The notes below the pieces were generated by a model. That model was not told the DNA's origin. It ran no database searches and saw nothing but the letters and a program-made list of their open reading frames with translations. From Vibrio rarus (GTDB lineage: Bacteria > Pseudomonadota > Gammaproteobacteria > Enterobacterales > Vibrionaceae), in contig NZ_AP024900.1 in assembly GCF_024347075.1 (NCBI RefSeq), forward strand, positions 124,001-188,000: a DNA stretch of 64,000 nucleotides. The letters run 5' to 3'. Shown in pieces: positions 17,912-26,748 of this stretch; position 1 is the first letter of the stretch, and every line of letters starts with the position of its first letter. The position numbers and the translations under genes were made by a program.

Positions 17912-19192
17912 AGCCTGGATTGTTTTATTGACAGCCCCTTGATTACGTTTAACCACCTGATAGGCGTTTTCCCCCATTTGCATACGGCGAGTTGAGTCGT
18001 CGAATAAGTGAATTAGTTGAGAGCTAATATCCTCATCTGATGGGCATATGATTAATGCTTTTTCTTTAATTAACTGCTGAGTAATGTCTTTAAAGTTAAA
18101 GTAACTTGGTCCATTTAATATCGGCTTTTCTAAAGCCGCAGGCTCAAGCATGTTATGTCCTCCAACCTTATCGCCAATAAGACTCCCCCCCATAAAGCAG
18201 ATGTCGGCAGCACTGATAAGAGTCAGCATTTCTCCCATGGTATCGCCAAGGTAGACTTGAGTTGCAGCCTTAACTTCTGCCCCTGCGGTTCTTTGAATGA
18301 CATTGAATCCTTTGTCAGTTCCTTGTTTTGCTACTTTATTGAATCTTTCTGGATGTCGAGGGACTAAAATAAGTAGCGCACTTGGGCAATGTTGCAAAAG
18401 TTTTTGATGAGCATTGTAGATGATCTCATCTTCCCCATCATGAGTGCTAGCCGCAATCCAAATGGGTCTGTTTTGCCCTAACTTAATACGGAGGTCATGT
18501 CCCTGCAGGGCAATGTTTTCAGGGGTGCTAATATCAAATTTTAACGAGCCTGTGACGTGCACTTTATCTGATGTAAGCCCTAACTGAGTGAACCTTTTTT
18601 CATCATCCGTATGCTGACACAAAACTTGATGTATATGATTTGCCATGAGTTTAAATACTGAGTGGAATTTTAAATAACGTTGGCATGAGCGCTCTGACAG
18701 TCGAGCGTTAATCACAGTAATGGGTACACCTGCATTGCAGACAGTTCGCAATGTGTTTGGCCATAACTCGGTTTCCATAATCAACATACACTTTGGGTTA
18801 ACTTGCTTAAGAAAGCGAGTGATGCACCAACTAAAATCAATAGGCATAAATCTATGCTCAGCAATATCCGCTATTTTTTCCGCTTGCTCGGCGCCAGTTG
18901 TGGTGGTGGTGGTGATGAGAATATCCTGATTAGGGTACTTTTGTTTTATCGCGCGTATCAGTGGGGTAGCGGCAATAGTTTCTCCCACGGAAACAGTATG
19001 AATCCATATAGGGCGAGTACCATTTAACGGTGGAGTCACGCCAAAATATTCCCCCCAACGCTGACCTATACTGGGCTTGCCGAGCTTTTTCCTAAGCAAC
19101 ACAACTAATAATATAGGGCTAAGAATGGTTAGAATCACAGTGTATGTGGCGATGATCAGAAATTTTTTCATATAAAACTGTAAGATATCCAT
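17885..19192 (-). CDS. waaA: Kdo transferase WaaA
   Basis: The 435-residue GT30 enzyme has an N-terminal membrane anchor (about 8-30), the HTVSVGETIAATPL motif, and the C-terminal GGSLIGDKVGGHNMLEPAALEKPILNGP nucleotide-sugar site, here with the usual N-x-L-E-P block. It adds Kdo to lipid IVA. With kdkA beside it, a monofunctional (single Kdo) enzyme as in Vibrio and Haemophilus is likely. The alternative start Met8 (19171) gives a more typical short N-terminus. The gene ends within the convergent kdkA. Confidence 0.93.
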   Translation of the reverse strand: MDILQFYMKKFLIIATYTVILTILSPILLVVLLRKKLGKPSIGQRWGEYFGVTPPLNGTRPIWIHTVSVGETIAATPLIRAIKQKYPNQDILITTTTTTGAEQAEKIADIAEHRFMPIDFSWCITRFLKQVNPKCMLIMETELWPNTLRTVCNAGVPITVINARLSERSCQRYLKFHSVFKLMANHIHQVLCQHTDDEKRFTQLGLTSDKVHVTGSLKFDISTPENIALQGHDLRIKLGQNRPIWIAASTHDGEDEIIYNAHQKLLQHCPSALLILVPRHPERFNKVAKQGTDKGFNVIQRTAGAEVKAATQVYLGDTMGEMLTLISAADICFMGGSLIGDKVGGHNMLEPAALEKPILNGPSYFNFKDITQQLIKEKALIICPSDEDISSQLIHLFDDSTRRMQMGENAYQVVKRNQGAVNKTIQALGAVISTE

Positions 19193-19272
19193 GCATTAAG
19201 TAAGAAGGTAGGCACCTTTTAGTACCATCTTAAGTTACAATATGGAAGTAAGCTAGAAATAGGAAAGAGTAA

Positions 19273-20331
19273 GTGAACTGTATTAATCGACGTTATCTGA
19301 TGTATATCTCTCAGAATTACTCATATGCAATCTTGCGGCCTCTTCAACAGTACATTTTGTCACAAGGTGGTGAAGTACGTTGGTTTCTCGAAGGAGATGA
19401 GGTCAATCCTAGTTTTCTATCGGATGCTGAAATTCAGATAACAAGAGTCAGTGACGTCATCCAATGGAACCCTGACGCAGTGTTTGTTCCTGGTAATATG
19501 GTGCCTAATTTTATTCCGGGCTTAAAAGTGGCGGTTTTCCATGGTTTTAATGCCGGAAAAATCAACCGCAGAGGTCGCCTTGACCATTTTGAAATTCGCG
19601 GTTGCTTTGACCTTTATTGCACTCAAGGGCCTGAGACTACTCTTCCATTTCAACGCTTGGCGGAAAAATATAAATACTTTGAGGTAGCAGAAACAGGATG
19701 GTCTGCACTCGATCCTTTATTTAATAAAGATTTAGACAACCCTTACATCGACACAAGTGATACTAGACCGACAGTTTTGATGTGCTCGACCTTCTCTCGG
19801 AACCTCTCTTGTGCGCCTGTATTGTTCGAAAAAATAAAAGAGTTATCACTGAAGGGGAATTGGCGTTGGTTAATTCAATTTCACCCAAAAATGCCTCAAG
19901 ACGTGGTTGAAAAGTACAAGGCTCTACAAAATGACAATTTACAATTTATTGAGACGGACAATGTATTGCCTTTGCTTAAGGCTGCCGATGTAATGCTGTG
20001 CGATACGTCATCGGTATTGATCATGTTCTTGATGCAAATAAAGCCAGTTGTTACTTTTAGAAACGTTTCTCCTCAACCTTACTTACTCAATGTGACCGAT
20101 ATAGATAAAGTAGAGTCAATGCTAACCACTGCTTTACATATGACGAGTGAAGATAAACACTTTATTGAAGAGTATGTAAATAGTATTCATCCGTACAGTG
20201 ATGGAATGTCTAGTGAAAGAGTAGTGAGTGAAGTAAACCAAATGTTGCAATTAGGCAGGACAGTAAAAAAACCAATGAATTTAGTTCGAGAAATTAAACT
20301 CAGAAAAAAATTAAGCTACTGGAAATTATAA
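19273..20331 (+). CDS. CDP-glycerol glycerophosphotransferase-like protein
   Basis: The 352-residue protein resembles the TagF-type/GT-B family: IQFHPKMP near residue 205 and DTSSVLIMFL near 245 are the HP and S-S elements of CDP-glycerol:glycerophosphotransferases. A GTG start at 19273 is supported by the AGGAAAGAG site just upstream; Met10 is an alternative. It would transfer a polyol phosphate or related group to the core or O antigen, but donor and acceptor are unknown. It opens the + strand glycosyltransferase block, diverging from waaA, with 4 bp to the next gene. Confidence 0.7.
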   Translation: MNCINRRYLMYISQNYSYAILRPLQQYILSQGGEVRWFLEGDEVNPSFLSDAEIQITRVSDVIQWNPDAVFVPGNMVPNFIPGLKVAVFHGFNAGKINRRGRLDHFEIRGCFDLYCTQGPETTLPFQRLAEKYKYFEVAETGWSALDPLFNKDLDNPYIDTSDTRPTVLMCSTFSRNLSCAPVLFEKIKELSLKGNWRWLIQFHPKMPQDVVEKYKALQNDNLQFIETDNVLPLLKAADVMLCDTSSVLIMFLMQIKPVVTFRNVSPQPYLLNVTDIDKVESMLTTALHMTSEDKHFIEEYVNSIHPYSDGMSSERVVSEVNQMLQLGRTVKKPMNLVREIKLRKKLSYWKL

Positions 20332-20335
20332 TAAT

Positions 20336-21427
20336 ATGAAGATTGCGATCGCTATAGATAATTTGAATGGTGGTGGAGCACCGAAGGTAATGATCTCTCT
20401 TGCGAATGAGTTAGTTAGCTTGGGTCATGAGCCACACTTTTTATTGATGGATCGTGAGGGTGTATTTGAGCTTGATAAAAATATAAATGTTCACTTTTGT
20501 TTTGATAAAAATTACAAAGGATTGAAGGGGTACTTTAAAGTTGCTCCTGCTGCAGAATTATTAGCAAAAAAAGTCAAAAAGATTGAAGAAGAATCAGGTA
20601 AATTTGATCTTTTTCTTTCAAATTTAGATAAAACAAATTTAGTAATGATTGAGTCTAAAGTTTCCCCACTATTTGTTGTCATCCATGCCTCTGTTGAAGA
20701 AGAATTAAAAAGACATGCGAGAATGGGGCCTATTAAATACCTAAAAAAACTAAGAACAAAAAAAGTACTTAATGGGCAAAATCTAGTGACAGTGTCAAAA
20801 GGGATAGAAAGTGAAATAATAAATAAAAAAAGGATTAAGCCTAAAACTATCAATACAATATATAATCCTTTTGATATAGAAAAAATAAGATCATTATCAA
20901 ACAAAGAAAATAGTGATATACCTACATTTGATTATCTTATTCATGTTGGGAGATTCGTTGCTCAAAAAAGGCATGATGTATTATTTCGTTCAATAACGAA
21001 GATGAAAAATAATCTGCCTATTGTTTTTTTAAGCCATAAACCAGAAGCTATTATGAAAATGGCTAGAAAATTTGGAGTTGAAGACAGAGTTATTGCTCCT
21101 GATTTCCAGTTGAACCCTTATCCATGGATAAAAAGAGCAAAAGGGTTAATTTTAAGTTCAGATTTTGAGGGCCTACCTACTGTTCTTATTGAGGCATTGA
21201 TATGTAAGACCCCAGTAGTTAGTACTCGATGCCCCCATGGACCAATAGAAATATTAACGGGAGATCTAGAGCGTTTTCTAGTATCTACAGGGGATTATAA
21301 GAACTTAGCTAGAGTGACAGATGAGATGTTGCAGGAGTACCCAAATATGAATAACTTAGACATATTAGAGCGTGTTCAGTCTGAGAGTGTGGCTATGAAA
21401 TATTTGAGGTTACTCCATGAAAACTAA
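20336..21427 (+). CDS. GT4-family glycosyltransferase
   Basis: The 363-residue GT-B enzyme has an N-terminal glycine-rich GGGAPKVMISLANEL loop and a C-terminal nucleotide-sugar domain with HVGRFVAQKRHD and the EGLPTVLIEAL (E-x7-E) signature of the GT4/group 1 family. Sugar specificity cannot be read from the sequence. Coding is markedly AT-rich with many AAA/ATA codons compared with the housekeeping genes, suggesting horizontal origin. It overlaps the next gene by 11 bp. Confidence 0.88.
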   Translation: MKIAIAIDNLNGGGAPKVMISLANELVSLGHEPHFLLMDREGVFELDKNINVHFCFDKNYKGLKGYFKVAPAAELLAKKVKKIEEESGKFDLFLSNLDKTNLVMIESKVSPLFVVIHASVEEELKRHARMGPIKYLKKLRTKKVLNGQNLVTVSKGIESEIINKKRIKPKTINTIYNPFDIEKIRSLSNKENSDIPTFDYLIHVGRFVAQKRHDVLFRSITKMKNNLPIVFLSHKPEAIMKMARKFGVEDRVIAPDFQLNPYPWIKRAKGLILSSDFEGLPTVLIEALICKTPVVSTRCPHGPIEILTGDLERFLVSTGDYKNLARVTDEMLQEYPNMNNLDILERVQSESVAMKYLRLLHEN

Positions 21428-22400
21428 CACATTAGTTTTTGAAAATACGCCATATAGTCTGTTCTTATATTTTCTATATGACCCTAACTGGGAAGAAAAA
21501 GATTATTTATTATGGGGTGATAGGTTTACGCAAGATAGACTTCTTTTTATGAAGGATAATATTAAAGTTTTAGATTATTCTCACACTCTAATTCCAAGAT
21601 TAACACCTAAATTCCAAAAAAAACCAGTAGAATATATTAAAAGAAAGTGGCAATTAAGAAATATTTTTTCAAAATATGACTATTGTATTGGTAACGCAAG
21701 GGAAATCAATGACCCTGCTATTAAAATTGAACGATGCCAGATAGAAGATGGAATAGGAACAACACATAAAGAATTAGTTAATGGGGTTAAAAACAAAAGT
21801 TTTATATTAGGTTTGTTTAATAGGTTAATATTGAAAGAACCTATAAAAACTTCAAAAATAAATAAAATCATATTAACAAAAAACATTAATGCAGCTATTG
21901 ATTTTAAAGATAAAATAGAAATTGTTAACTTAGAAGAACTTTGGTTGTCAAAAAGTGAACAAGAAAAAAACAAAATATTAAATTTCTTTGATGTAAAAAT
22001 ATCAGATTTTAATCAAATAAATAATTCGTTTAGTGTGTTGTTTACACAGCCTTTTAGTGAAAGTCGAATTGACTATAGTGAAAATTCAAAAATAGAAGGT
22101 TATAAACAAATTCTTTGTAAGTTAGGAATAAGTGAAAAATTATTAGTTATAAAACCACATCCAGCAGAGAAAACACGTTATCGTGATTACTTCCCTGACT
22201 CCATAATTATAGAATCAACTTTTCCTGCTGAACTGATGCCTCTTTTAGGAGTGAAAGTAAATAAAGTCGTTACGGTTACTTCATCTGCTGCAAAAAGCTT
22301 TGAAGGCAAATGCGATGAAATAATACATACCAAAGCTGATGACTGCTTTAATTTCCCTAAAAAACTGGCTGATGGTTTAGAACGTACGGTGACAGAATGA
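21417..22400 (+). CDS. Putative GT52-like glycosyl/sialyltransferase
   Basis: The 327-residue protein is very AT-rich in coding. Features point to the GT52 (Lst alpha-2,3-sialyltransferase or related glucosyltransferase) superfamily: IEDGIGT near 117 (acidic-D-G motif), LVIKPHPAEKTRY near 242, and TFPAELMPLL near 270 followed by VTVTSSAAKSF. This call is from motif memory only. A sialyl- or glucosyl-transfer role at the outer core is possible, but I see no CMP-sialate synthesis genes in the window. It overlaps both neighbours (11 bp upstream, 4 bp downstream). Confidence 0.55.
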   Translation: MKTNTLVFENTPYSLFLYFLYDPNWEEKDYLLWGDRFTQDRLLFMKDNIKVLDYSHTLIPRLTPKFQKKPVEYIKRKWQLRNIFSKYDYCIGNAREINDPAIKIERCQIEDGIGTTHKELVNGVKNKSFILGLFNRLILKEPIKTSKINKIILTKNINAAIDFKDKIEIVNLEELWLSKSEQEKNKILNFFDVKISDFNQINNSFSVLFTQPFSESRIDYSENSKIEGYKQILCKLGISEKLLVIKPHPAEKTRYRDYFPDSIIIESTFPAELMPLLGVKVNKVVTVTSSAAKSFEGKCDEIIHTKADDCFNFPKKLADGLERTVTE

Positions 22401-23512
22401 AAAAAATAAATTTATTGGCAGTAACACATCATGATCGTGAGAATATCAATCCGATTAGGCCTGAAGCGTCACAGATCATAGGTCTTCATCTTTCTGGAAA
22501 GGTGAATGTGATCGTTTTATGTAACCCTGGTTCAGGATTGATACCTTATTTTGAGAAGCATGGGATAGAGGTTCTTATTGATCCTTTAAACAAAAAGTTT
22601 TCAGTTTCAACGATAAAGACGATAAGAAGACTTCTCCGTGAGAGAAGCATTGATGTCCTACATTTATTTAATAATATTGCTTGTAGTAATGGTGCAACGG
22701 CCGCCATTGGATTAAAGGTGAAGGTTGTGGCTTATAGGGGCCAGACGGGGAACATTTCTCGTCTAGATCCAAGCTGTTACTTAACGATGTTACATCCTAG
22801 GTTAGATAGAATTATCTGTGTCGCAAAAGCGGTAGAGGATGACCTAAAACAGCATGTCTGGGGAAACAAATCCAAAGTAGTAACGGTTTATAAAGGTCAT
22901 GATCAAGCATGGTATCAAAAAGAAAAAGCAGATCTATCGGATATGAATCTTCCTGTTAGTAGCTTTAAGTTATCGTTGGTTGCTAATTTAAGACCTCGTA
23001 AAGGTTTGCATATTTTTATGCAAGCTTTGGCGATGTTACCAAAAGAGATGGATATTGATGTCCTACTGGTTGGGGCTGATCCACATTCTGAACAAGTCAA
23101 AAAAATGATTAAGTTAAGTGAGCGAGAACAGCAAGTGCATGCTTTAGGCTATCGCACTGATGCTCCAGAAGTTGCTGCTGCTTCAGATGTGACTATATTG
23201 CCAACAACAAAGCGAGAGGGACTCTGTCGAGCCGTATTGGAGGCGAATTCATACGGAATACCTTCTATTGTATCTGATACAGGGGGCAATGCAGAGCTAG
23301 TAAAAAATGGGGTAACAGGGATAGTGGTACCACCGGGAGAGCCTGCAGCTTTAGCCGAGGCAATCTTGCAACTTTATAATGACCGTGAAAAATGCAAAGC
23401 CTTTGGAGTGGCGGCTCGAAATAGGGTGATTGATAAATTTAATGTTAAACAAGGTGTTGATGCTACATTGGCCGTATATAAGGATATGCTAGATGCGCAA
23501 CATACTGAATGA
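22397..23512 (+). CDS. GT4-family glycosyltransferase
   Basis: The 371-residue GT-B enzyme has LVANLRPRKGLH near 195, LPTTKREGLCRAVLEANSYGIPSIVSDTGG (E-x7-E) near 272 and a terminal GEPAALAEAI helix, typical of group 1 glycosyltransferases of LPS. The start overlaps the previous stop (ATGA), so translation is coupled. It is less AT-rich than the genes on either side, so the block looks assembled from more than one source. Specificity unknown. Confidence 0.88.
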   Translation: MKKINLLAVTHHDRENINPIRPEASQIIGLHLSGKVNVIVLCNPGSGLIPYFEKHGIEVLIDPLNKKFSVSTIKTIRRLLRERSIDVLHLFNNIACSNGATAAIGLKVKVVAYRGQTGNISRLDPSCYLTMLHPRLDRIICVAKAVEDDLKQHVWGNKSKVVTVYKGHDQAWYQKEKADLSDMNLPVSSFKLSLVANLRPRKGLHIFMQALAMLPKEMDIDVLLVGADPHSEQVKKMIKLSEREQQVHALGYRTDAPEVAAASDVTILPTTKREGLCRAVLEANSYGIPSIVSDTGGNAELVKNGVTGIVVPPGEPAALAEAILQLYNDREKCKAFGVAARNRVIDKFNVKQGVDATLAVYKDMLDAQHTE

Positions 23513-24686
23513 AAAAATTGTATTTATTTTAGTAAGTATACCCATATTATGGTCTTTCTCAGGTCTATTATTATATAATGATGCCAAAAAGGAATTCACA
23601 ACATTAACTATAATTGCTTTCATATTAGTATCTCTTTTTTCGTCGTCAAGGCATATAGAAAACATTCGCAATAATAAATTTTTTATTGTAATTGTAGTTA
23701 ATGTTATTTTTGCTTTGTTTGCATATTCATATTATGGATATAGCTCTAATAGATTCCGATCAATAATATCTGTATTATTATTGGTCTCAATAATACCAGT
23801 TGATATATATTCAAAAATAAAAGTTAAATATATGCTACTTGCTAGTAGCATAAGTATTCTTATCTATATGGTTAAGTTATATTACAGTGGGGATCTATTT
23901 AATAGGGAGTGGGATATAAATCCGATCCATTTTGCAACTGTCTGTGCAGCTATACTTTCAGTTTCTTTTTATCTATTTTTTATATCTAAAATTAAGTTAG
24001 ATAAAATATTATATGCTTTTGTTTTCTTATCTTCTACTACAGGTTTAATATTATCTGATTCTCGAGGGCCATGGTCAGCAGCGATTATGGGATTATTAAT
24101 TTCAGTCGTGTTGTTATTGAAGAAAAGTACCACTAAATTTAAGTTAACTATCCTATTTATAATTTCAATTATTATATCTGGGGTTTATATATCGTCTAAA
24201 GACTATCTATCAGATAGAATGTCACAAACTAAATATGAACTCACTCAAATTGAGCGAGGAAATTTAAATACATCATTTGGTCAAAGGTTGCAACTTTGGC
24301 ATGCTGGTTGGATCATATTTAATGAACATCCAATATTAGGTGTCGGTGAAGGTATAGTCGATACTAAACAACAACTTTTTATGCAAGGTATTATAACGTC
24401 ACCTAGGGTTGCTACTTATACTCATCTTCATAATCAATATATTAATGAACTTGCAAAGTATGGAATAGTAGGATTTTTAATATTTATATTTTCAATCGGT
24501 TATGTGATTTACTATGCTCGTGATAGTCAGTATAGGGATGTTATATACATTATTGTTACCGTTTATCTTGCCTGTGCATTAACTGATGTTCCATTTAGAA
24601 ATGCACACCCACTTATATTTTATTGTATGTTAATAAATATTTTACTTATTCAAGGGAGGACTGTAACTAAGAATATTAGTGTTTGA
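23493..24686 (+). CDS. O-antigen ligase/polymerase family membrane protein (WaaL-like)
   Basis: The 397-residue protein is almost entirely hydrophobic, with about ten TM segments and one large periplasmic loop between about 245 and 320. The loop carries LGVGEG and THLHNQYINELAKYGIVGFLIF. The H-[NQ]-x-Y-x(n)-G pattern after it is the conserved ligase/polymerase region (Wzy_C/WaaL superfamily). WaaL moves O antigen from undecaprenyl pyrophosphate onto lipid A-core. Its place inside a core glycosyltransferase block favours ligase over Wzy. It overlaps the preceding GT4 gene by 20 bp and is AT-rich. Confidence 0.78.
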   Translation: MRNILNEKIVFILVSIPILWSFSGLLLYNDAKKEFTTLTIIAFILVSLFSSSRHIENIRNNKFFIVIVVNVIFALFAYSYYGYSSNRFRSIISVLLLVSIIPVDIYSKIKVKYMLLASSISILIYMVKLYYSGDLFNREWDINPIHFATVCAAILSVSFYLFFISKIKLDKILYAFVFLSSTTGLILSDSRGPWSAAIMGLLISVVLLLKKSTTKFKLTILFIISIIISGVYISSKDYLSDRMSQTKYELTQIERGNLNTSFGQRLQLWHAGWIIFNEHPILGVGEGIVDTKQQLFMQGIITSPRVATYTHLHNQYINELAKYGIVGFLIFIFSIGYVIYYARDSQYRDVIYIIVTVYLACALTDVPFRNAHPLIFYCMLINILLIQGRTVTKNISV

Positions 24687-24765
24687 ATGTAAATAAATTA
24701 GCATAAGGTTAACGGATTACTAATAAATATTTGGCTAGTTACAATTAAAATAAAAAGAGGGTAAA

Positions 24766-25905
24766 ATGGCTAGAATACTTTATATTGTACACAATCTAAA
24801 ACTTGGTGGAATTCAAAAAATAACAATCGACCTAGCGAGAAAGCAAGTTGAGAGTGGTAATGATGTGGATATTTTACAACTATCTTCAGGCTTAGATTTT
24901 AACATAGATTTTAACTGTAATATCATCAATCTCAATTGGTCTTCTTATTTATTTAGAAAGTTTTGGGATATACCAAGGTTGTGTATATCTAGAATCATAT
25001 CGAAAATTGGCATTGCTAGCTTGGAGCCAATATTTAATAAGTATATATATATTGGGATTGTTAATAAGACCATTAATTTTTCAGAGTATGATGTAGTATT
25101 CGTTCGTGGTGCACGTTCACTTAAAAGGCTTTGGTGGATTGAACATAGTAATATTATTTTTAGTTTACATTTGCCTTATCGATTTCCGTCATACTCTAAG
25201 TGGACCTTGGTTAAAAAAATCCGTTCATATAGCTTGAGGAAAGTGTTTGGTAATAAAAAGATGTTTACAGTTTCCAAACATATTAAAAATGATTTTCTAG
25301 ATATTACCAGATATTATGATGTCAAAATTTCAAAGATAAAAGTAATTTATAACCCGATTGACTTTGAAAAGATAGATATATTATCGAAAGAAGATATTGT
25401 ATTACCAACGTCTAAGCCATATATTCTAGGTGTTGGAAGGTTAACAAAACAGAAAAATTTTGAGCTATTAATTCGTGCTTTTCATAAATCAAATTTGATT
25501 GATTTTGACTTGATCATACTTGGTGATGGTTATCAAAAGAAATACCTTGTTGAATTAACAAAAAAATTAGAACTTTCTGAACGTGTGCACTTTGTAGGTC
25601 TTGTTAAAAATCCCAATCCTTGGTTTAAGAAGGCCTCTATTTTTGTGCTGAGTTCTATTTCTGAAGGTTTTGGTAATGTGATTCTGGAGTCAATTGCGAA
25701 TGGTACTCCAGTTATCAGTACAAAATGTGGACCAGTGGATGAAATTTTAACTAAACAACTTTCAAGGGGTTTAGTGGAAAATGGTGACCTTATAGCGCTC
25801 ACTACTAAATTACAGTCTTATATTGACACACCTGAGTACGTAGATGCGAGAGATATTAACAAGTTCTCAATAGAATTTATTATTAAAGAGCAAATGAGTT
25901 TTTGA
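24766..25905 (+). CDS. GT4-family glycosyltransferase
   Basis: The 379-residue group 1 glycosyltransferase starts with YIVHNLKLGGIQKITIDLA and has LGVGRLTKQKNFELLI near 220 and SISEGFGNVILESIANGTPVIST (E-x7-E) near 303. This pattern is common to enzymes adding hexoses or HexNAc to LPS. Acceptor and sugar cannot be read from the sequence. It follows a 79-bp gap after the ligase, with the site AAGAGGG about 9 bp before ATG. Base composition is as AT-rich as the ligase. Confidence 0.87.
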   Translation: MARILYIVHNLKLGGIQKITIDLARKQVESGNDVDILQLSSGLDFNIDFNCNIINLNWSSYLFRKFWDIPRLCISRIISKIGIASLEPIFNKYIYIGIVNKTINFSEYDVVFVRGARSLKRLWWIEHSNIIFSLHLPYRFPSYSKWTLVKKIRSYSLRKVFGNKKMFTVSKHIKNDFLDITRYYDVKISKIKVIYNPIDFEKIDILSKEDIVLPTSKPYILGVGRLTKQKNFELLIRAFHKSNLIDFDLIILGDGYQKKYLVELTKKLELSERVHFVGLVKNPNPWFKKASIFVLSSISEGFGNVILESIANGTPVISTKCGPVDEILTKQLSRGLVENGDLIALTTKLQSYIDTPEYVDARDINKFSIEFIIKEQMSF

Positions 25906-25954
25906 TAGTGTATATCCACTTCAAATACTATAACTGAAAAGTAGGAGACAAGAA

Positions 25955-26653
25955 ATGGAGGCTGGACTCAATCGCGTAGATAAAGTTCTTCTTGATTTTT
26001 GTGGAGAGTATATTGCTAAGAGAAAATCTCATGGTAAACAACTGAACCCGATAAAATCAATGGCTTATTATGCATTGATATATATTCAACATAAAGATAA
26101 GTCGACGATCTATAAATACATCAGTGAAAAATTTTTCGGCTTTACTATCGGTAAGCATTCAATTGGCTATCAGGCTTTTTGGGGAAGGAAAATAAATGGT
26201 GCGAAACTGTTGAGATCGATAGGTTCTTTTTCATCAATAGCACCGCATGTGATTATTGTTGCGGGCAATCATCCTTTAAACTTTAAGTCGACAAGCTCCA
26301 TTTTATATAATGAGAGTAGAGGATTTATAAAGAGTAAAAAGCCTATTCCGGATCAAGTTCAAGAAGTGAACATTGGCAATGATGTCTGGATTGGCTCTAA
26401 TGTAACCATTCTTCCTGGTGTTAATATCTCTGATGGTGCTGTCGTTGCTGCGGGTTCTGTCGTCAATCGTGATGTTCCGGCGTACTCTATTGTTGCTGGT
26501 GTACCAGCAAAAGTTATTAAGTATAGATTTCCGGCTGAGACAATACAGCAACTTCTAGAAGAGAAATGGTGGGAGTGGGATGATAGTGAAATAAAAAGAA
26601 ATGTTAAGAATATGTATGATGAGAAAGATTTTTTCAAGAATATAGCTATATAG
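25955..26653 (+). CDS. Hexapeptide-repeat acetyltransferase (CatB-like)
   Basis: The 232-residue protein has a left-handed beta-helix with hexapeptide repeats ([31 protein letters not shown], about 125-155) followed by the [12 protein letters not shown] tail and WWEWDD near 205. This is the xenobiotic/sugar O-acetyltransferase group that uses acetyl-CoA. In this context it probably acetylates a sugar of the core or O antigen. The WW-W C-terminal segment is typical of the CatB subgroup. The stop lies within an inverted repeat described separately. Confidence 0.82.
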   Translation: MEAGLNRVDKVLLDFCGEYIAKRKSHGKQLNPIKSMAYYALIYIQHKDKSTIYKYISEKFFGFTIGKHSIGYQAFWGRKINGAKLLRSIGSFSSIAPHVIIVAGNHPLNFKSTSSILYNESRGFIKSKKPIPDQVQEVNIGNDVWIGSNVTILPGVNISDGAVVAAGSVVNRDVPAYSIVAGVPAKVIKYRFPAETIQQLLEEKWWEWDDSEIKRNVKNMYDEKDFFKNIAI

Positions 26654-26707
26654 GTAGTGCACTTGATTTGTGACTGACACTGTCGAAGAAACTACCTTTA
26701 TAGCTAT
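26642..26707. repeat. Imperfect 17-bp inverted repeat after the acetyltransferase
   Basis: ATAGCTATATAGGTAGT (26642-26658) pairs with ACTACCTTTATAGCTAT (26691-26707) with one mismatch across a 32-base loop. It sits in the convergent gap between the acetyltransferase and the lipid A acyltransferase and could be a weak two-way terminator or a remnant of a mobile end. Confidence 0.55.
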
Positions 26708-26748
26708 AAGATTTTTAATTGATTGTGATAAGAGTGCTCTATAGTGGT

